The notes beneath the pieces were generated by a model. It was given only the letters and a program-made list of their open reading frames with translations. It was not told where the DNA came from and made no database searches. Positions 5,937 to 7,641 of a stretch of 7,641 nt of DNA are shown piece after piece. The stretch is from Deltaproteobacteria bacterium. Lineage in GTDB: Bacteria; Desulfobacterota; B13-G15. Within the stretch, counting starts at the first letter, position 1. Every line of letters begins with the position of its first letter. The translations under genes and the position numbers were made by a program. The DNA is taken from contig QMLK01000040.1 in the NCBI GenBank assembly GCA_003646705.1, forward strand, positions 1 through 7,641, given 5' to 3'.

Positions 5937-6836
5937 TCAGAAGGGCTTCTTCTCGAGCACCGGGGTGCGGGAGGCGATCTGCATCAGCTCCTTGACGAAG
6001 TTGGGCAGACAGAAGGAGGCCTGGTGTACCTCGGGGTTGTAGTACTTGAGGGGACCTGGGGGATGCCAGCTCCCGGAGGGGATTTCCTTCCGGAAGAAGC
6101 GTTGGGAGCCCGAGGCGAAGGCCAGGGCCCAGTCCGAGCTAACGTAGAAGGGCGCCGGCACAAGCACCGGACTGACCAGGGGGAAGACCTCCATCATGTT
6201 GTGGAAGCCCTTGACGAAGACGTCAGGGGTGAAGAAGGGGGAGGCCATCTGCTGGATCATCACCCCGTGCTCCCCCAGCACGCGGCGACAACCCTGGTAG
6301 AACTCCGTGCTTATAAGGAGCTCCGCCACCCCGTAGGGGTCGGTGGAGTCGACGATGATGACGTCATAGGACTCCTCGAGCTCCTTGACGAACTTGACCC
6401 CATCGCCGATCACCACCTCCACCCGGGGGTCATCGAGGCTCCGGGTGATCTCGGGGAAGTGCTCCCGGCAGACCTTTATCACCTCCTCGTCTATCTCCAC
6501 CAGCGTGATCCTCTCCACCCGGGGGTACTTCAGCACCTCCCTCACCACGCCGCCGTCACCCCCTCCTATGACCAGGACCTTCCTGGCCTCTGAGTGGGCC
6601 GCCAGGGGCACGTGGACCATCATCTCGTGGTAGACGAACTCGGAGTCCTCGGTGAACATCATGTAGTAGTCGATGAAGAGCATCTTGCCGTGTTCTTTGG
6701 TGCGGATCACGTCGATCTTCTGGTAGCGGGAGCGGACTTCGGCCAGATGCTCCTCGTAGATGTAGACGGCGCCGTAGCCGGAATCGTGCTCCTCGTAAAA
6801 GACGTTCTCCTTCTCGAGAAGCCGCGGATCTATCAC
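5937..6836 (-). CDS. speE: Polyamine aminopropyltransferase (spermidine synthase family), atypical substrate loop
   Basis: Transfers an aminopropyl group from decarboxylated SAM to a polyamine acceptor such as putrescine, in the cytoplasm. At 299 residues it has the family layout: N-terminal beta domain with RYQKIDV (37-43), a Rossmann-like domain with the nucleotide loop GGGDGG (91-96), VEID (113-116), IGDG (143-146), the catalytic DSTDP (163-167), and C-terminal LKYYNPEVHQASFCLPNF. The gate motif usually LDGxxQxxxxDEFxYHEM reads IDYYMMFTEDSEFVYHEM, so Gln is Met60 and the substrate-contacting Asp is Ser65. The true acceptor may therefore differ, or Asp64 may substitute. Translation starts at GTG 6836; no better ATG is close. 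A gap of 51 bases separates it from the upstream HD gene, with promoter-like boxes in it. No speD or speA is present. Confidence 0.92.
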   Translation of the reverse strand: MIDPRLLEKENVFYEEHDSGYGAVYIYEEHLAEVRSRYQKIDVIRTKEHGKMLFIDYYMMFTEDSEFVYHEMMVHVPLAAHSEARKVLVIGGGDGGVVREVLKYPRVERITLVEIDEEVIKVCREHFPEITRSLDDPRVEVVIGDGVKFVKELEESYDVIIVDSTDPYGVAELLISTEFYQGCRRVLGEHGVMIQQMASPFFTPDVFVKGFHNMMEVFPLVSPVLVPAPFYVSSDWALAFASGSQRFFRKEIPSGSWHPPGPLKYYNPEVHQASFCLPNFVKELMQIASRTPVLEKKPF

Positions 6837-6861
6837 CTTTCCCCGCCCTTGTTTTTAGCGC

Positions 6862-6891
6862 AAGTTACTGCAGTCGAACTCCGACTGTCAA
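6862..6891 (-). promoter_or_regulatory. Possible speE promoter with palindromic spacer
   Basis: On the minus strand a perfect TTGACA (6891-6886) overlaps the stop codon of the HD gene. After 18 bases comes TAACTT (6867-6862), only three of six for a -10. The spacer is occupied by the inverted repeat at 6871-6887, which could be an operator. Support is weak because the -10 is poor. Confidence 0.35.
6871..6887. repeat. Inverted repeat CAGTCG-N5-CGACTG upstream of speE
   Basis: A perfect six-base dyad with a five-base centre, immediately after the stop of the HD gene. It is joined to an overlapping palindrome ACTGCAGT at 6867-6874, so that ACTG/CAGT occurs three times. There is no T tract, so it is unlikely to be an intrinsic terminator. 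Its place between candidate -35 and -10 boxes suggests an operator. Confidence 0.45.
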
Positions 6892-7641
6892 CCCTCCTCC
6901 CCCCGATAGAAGGCCCTCTCGAAGGCGCGGTGGTAGTCGGTCCAAGTTCCCTCCCCCCGGCCCAGGGCATCCATGATCCCCTCCACCTTGGCGTCGAGGT
7001 CGTCCAGGTGATGCAGGAGCTCCGCCTCCACCGTTTTGGGCCTCTTGGGGGAGCCCCACTCGTAACGACCGTGGTGGCTGAGGATGAGGTGCTTGACTAA
7101 CATGGCCAGCTCCTCAGGGAAGCCCTCGATGGCTGCGATCCTCTCAGAGACCATCTCCACCCCCATGACCACATGGCCGAGCAGCCTCCCGCTGGAGGTG
7201 TAATCGAAGTGGAGGCCATGGCTCAGCTCCCTCACCTTGCCCACGTCGTGGAGGATCGCCCCGGCCAGGAGCAGGTCCCAGTTGACCCGTGGATAATGTC
7301 CCCTCAGGCGCTCCACCAACCTGGCCACTGACAGCGTGTGCTCCAACAGGCCGCCGTGGCGGGCGTGGTGCAGTCGCTTGGAGGCCGGAACCTTCGTAAA
7401 ATCCCTCAGGAAGGCCTCGTCCCTGAGGAAGCTGAAGACCAAGGTCCGCAGAAACCGGTCCTCGACCCTCTGGGCCAGCTCCCTGAGCTCCTCAAGCATC
7501 TCCCCAGGGGGGCGGCGTGCCGGGGGGATGAAGTCCCCCATGTCCACCTCCGCCTCTGAGCAGGGACGCAGTTCAAAGATGTTCAACTGGAGCCTCCCCT
7601 GGTAGTTCACGGCCTCGGCCTTGATGGCCACCAGGTCTCCC
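6888..7641 (-). CDS. YhaM-type 3'-5' exoribonuclease (OB-fold plus HD domain), 5' end beyond the window
   Basis: A phosphohydrolase that in characterised relatives (YhaM of Bacillus, Cbf1) trims RNA and can also act on DNA from the 3' end, using metal ions bound by the HD domain. The visible 250 residues begin with the end of an OB-fold (GDLVAIKAEAVNYQGRLQL pattern), so the N-terminal part lies to the right of the window. A GTG at 7631 is most likely an internal Val, because the reading frame and homology continue past it. The HD domain shows HHARHGGLLEHT, the metal-binding LHDVGK, LLGHVVMG, and the strongly family-specific LILSHHGRYEWGSPKRPKTVEAELLHHLDDLDAK segment. Length to the window edge compares with about 310 residues for complete YhaM. 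It is the first gene seen of the minus-strand series and ends 51 bases before speE. Confidence 0.92.
   Translation of the reverse strand, partial: GDLVAIKAEAVNYQGRLQLNIFELRPCSEAEVDMGDFIPPARRPPGEMLEELRELAQRVEDRFLRTLVFSFLRDEAFLRDFTKVPASKRLHHARHGGLLEHTLSVARLVERLRGHYPRVNWDLLLAGAILHDVGKVRELSHGLHFDYTSSGRLLGHVVMGVEMVSERIAAIEGFPEELAMLVKHLILSHHGRYEWGSPKRPKTVEAELLHHLDDLDAKVEGIMDALGRGEGTWTDYHRAFERAFYRGEEG

Noticed and set aside
7629..7631. GTG as the start of the HD/YhaM gene
   Set aside because: The frame continues upstream as Gly-Asp-Leu-Val, which matches the OB-fold strand of YhaM, so the gene enters from outside the window.

Overview
The window looks like the chromosome of a GC-rich anaerobic bacterium, probably a thermophile. 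Bacterial signs are a bacterial-type selenocysteine tRNA with encoded CCA, sigma70-like promoter boxes, Shine-Dalgarno sequences, TatA and FolK. Some genes are of types more usual in archaea and deep-branching thermophilic bacteria: a sulfide-type Thi4, a ThiD-ThiN fusion and a UPF0282/COG2248 metallo-beta-lactamase-fold hydrolase. I cannot name the lineage. Gene density is very high, with many overlaps of 1 to 14 bases, and the largest gap between genes is about 107 bases.

Left part (1-2025, minus strand): a two-gene thiamine operon, thi4 (thiazole formation, His in place of the suicide Cys) overlapping thiD-thiN (HMP-P kinase fused to a ThiN thiamine-phosphate synthase domain). The thiD-thiN gene runs into the left edge. 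There the first 35 bases are a perfect inverted copy of bases 62-96, so the C-terminus of ThiN is not real as read.

Centre (2026-3658): a divergent intergenic region carries a good promoter for the plus strand and a plausible one for thi4. On the plus strand follow tRNA-Sec (selC), tatA, folK and a small alpha/beta hydrolase, packed tightly enough to be one transcription unit.

Right part (3649-7641, minus strand): reading in the direction of transcription, a YhaM-type HD exoribonuclease (5' end cut by the window), an atypical spermidine synthase, a radical SAM protein with a C-terminal helix-hairpin-helix of the 'putative DNA modification/repair' type, and a UPF0282 metallo-beta-lactamase-fold protein. 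The last two are separated by one base and are probably made together. They are the best candidate here for an undescribed functional pair. The right-hand operon and the central one converge and overlap tail to tail by 10 bases, with no terminator between them.
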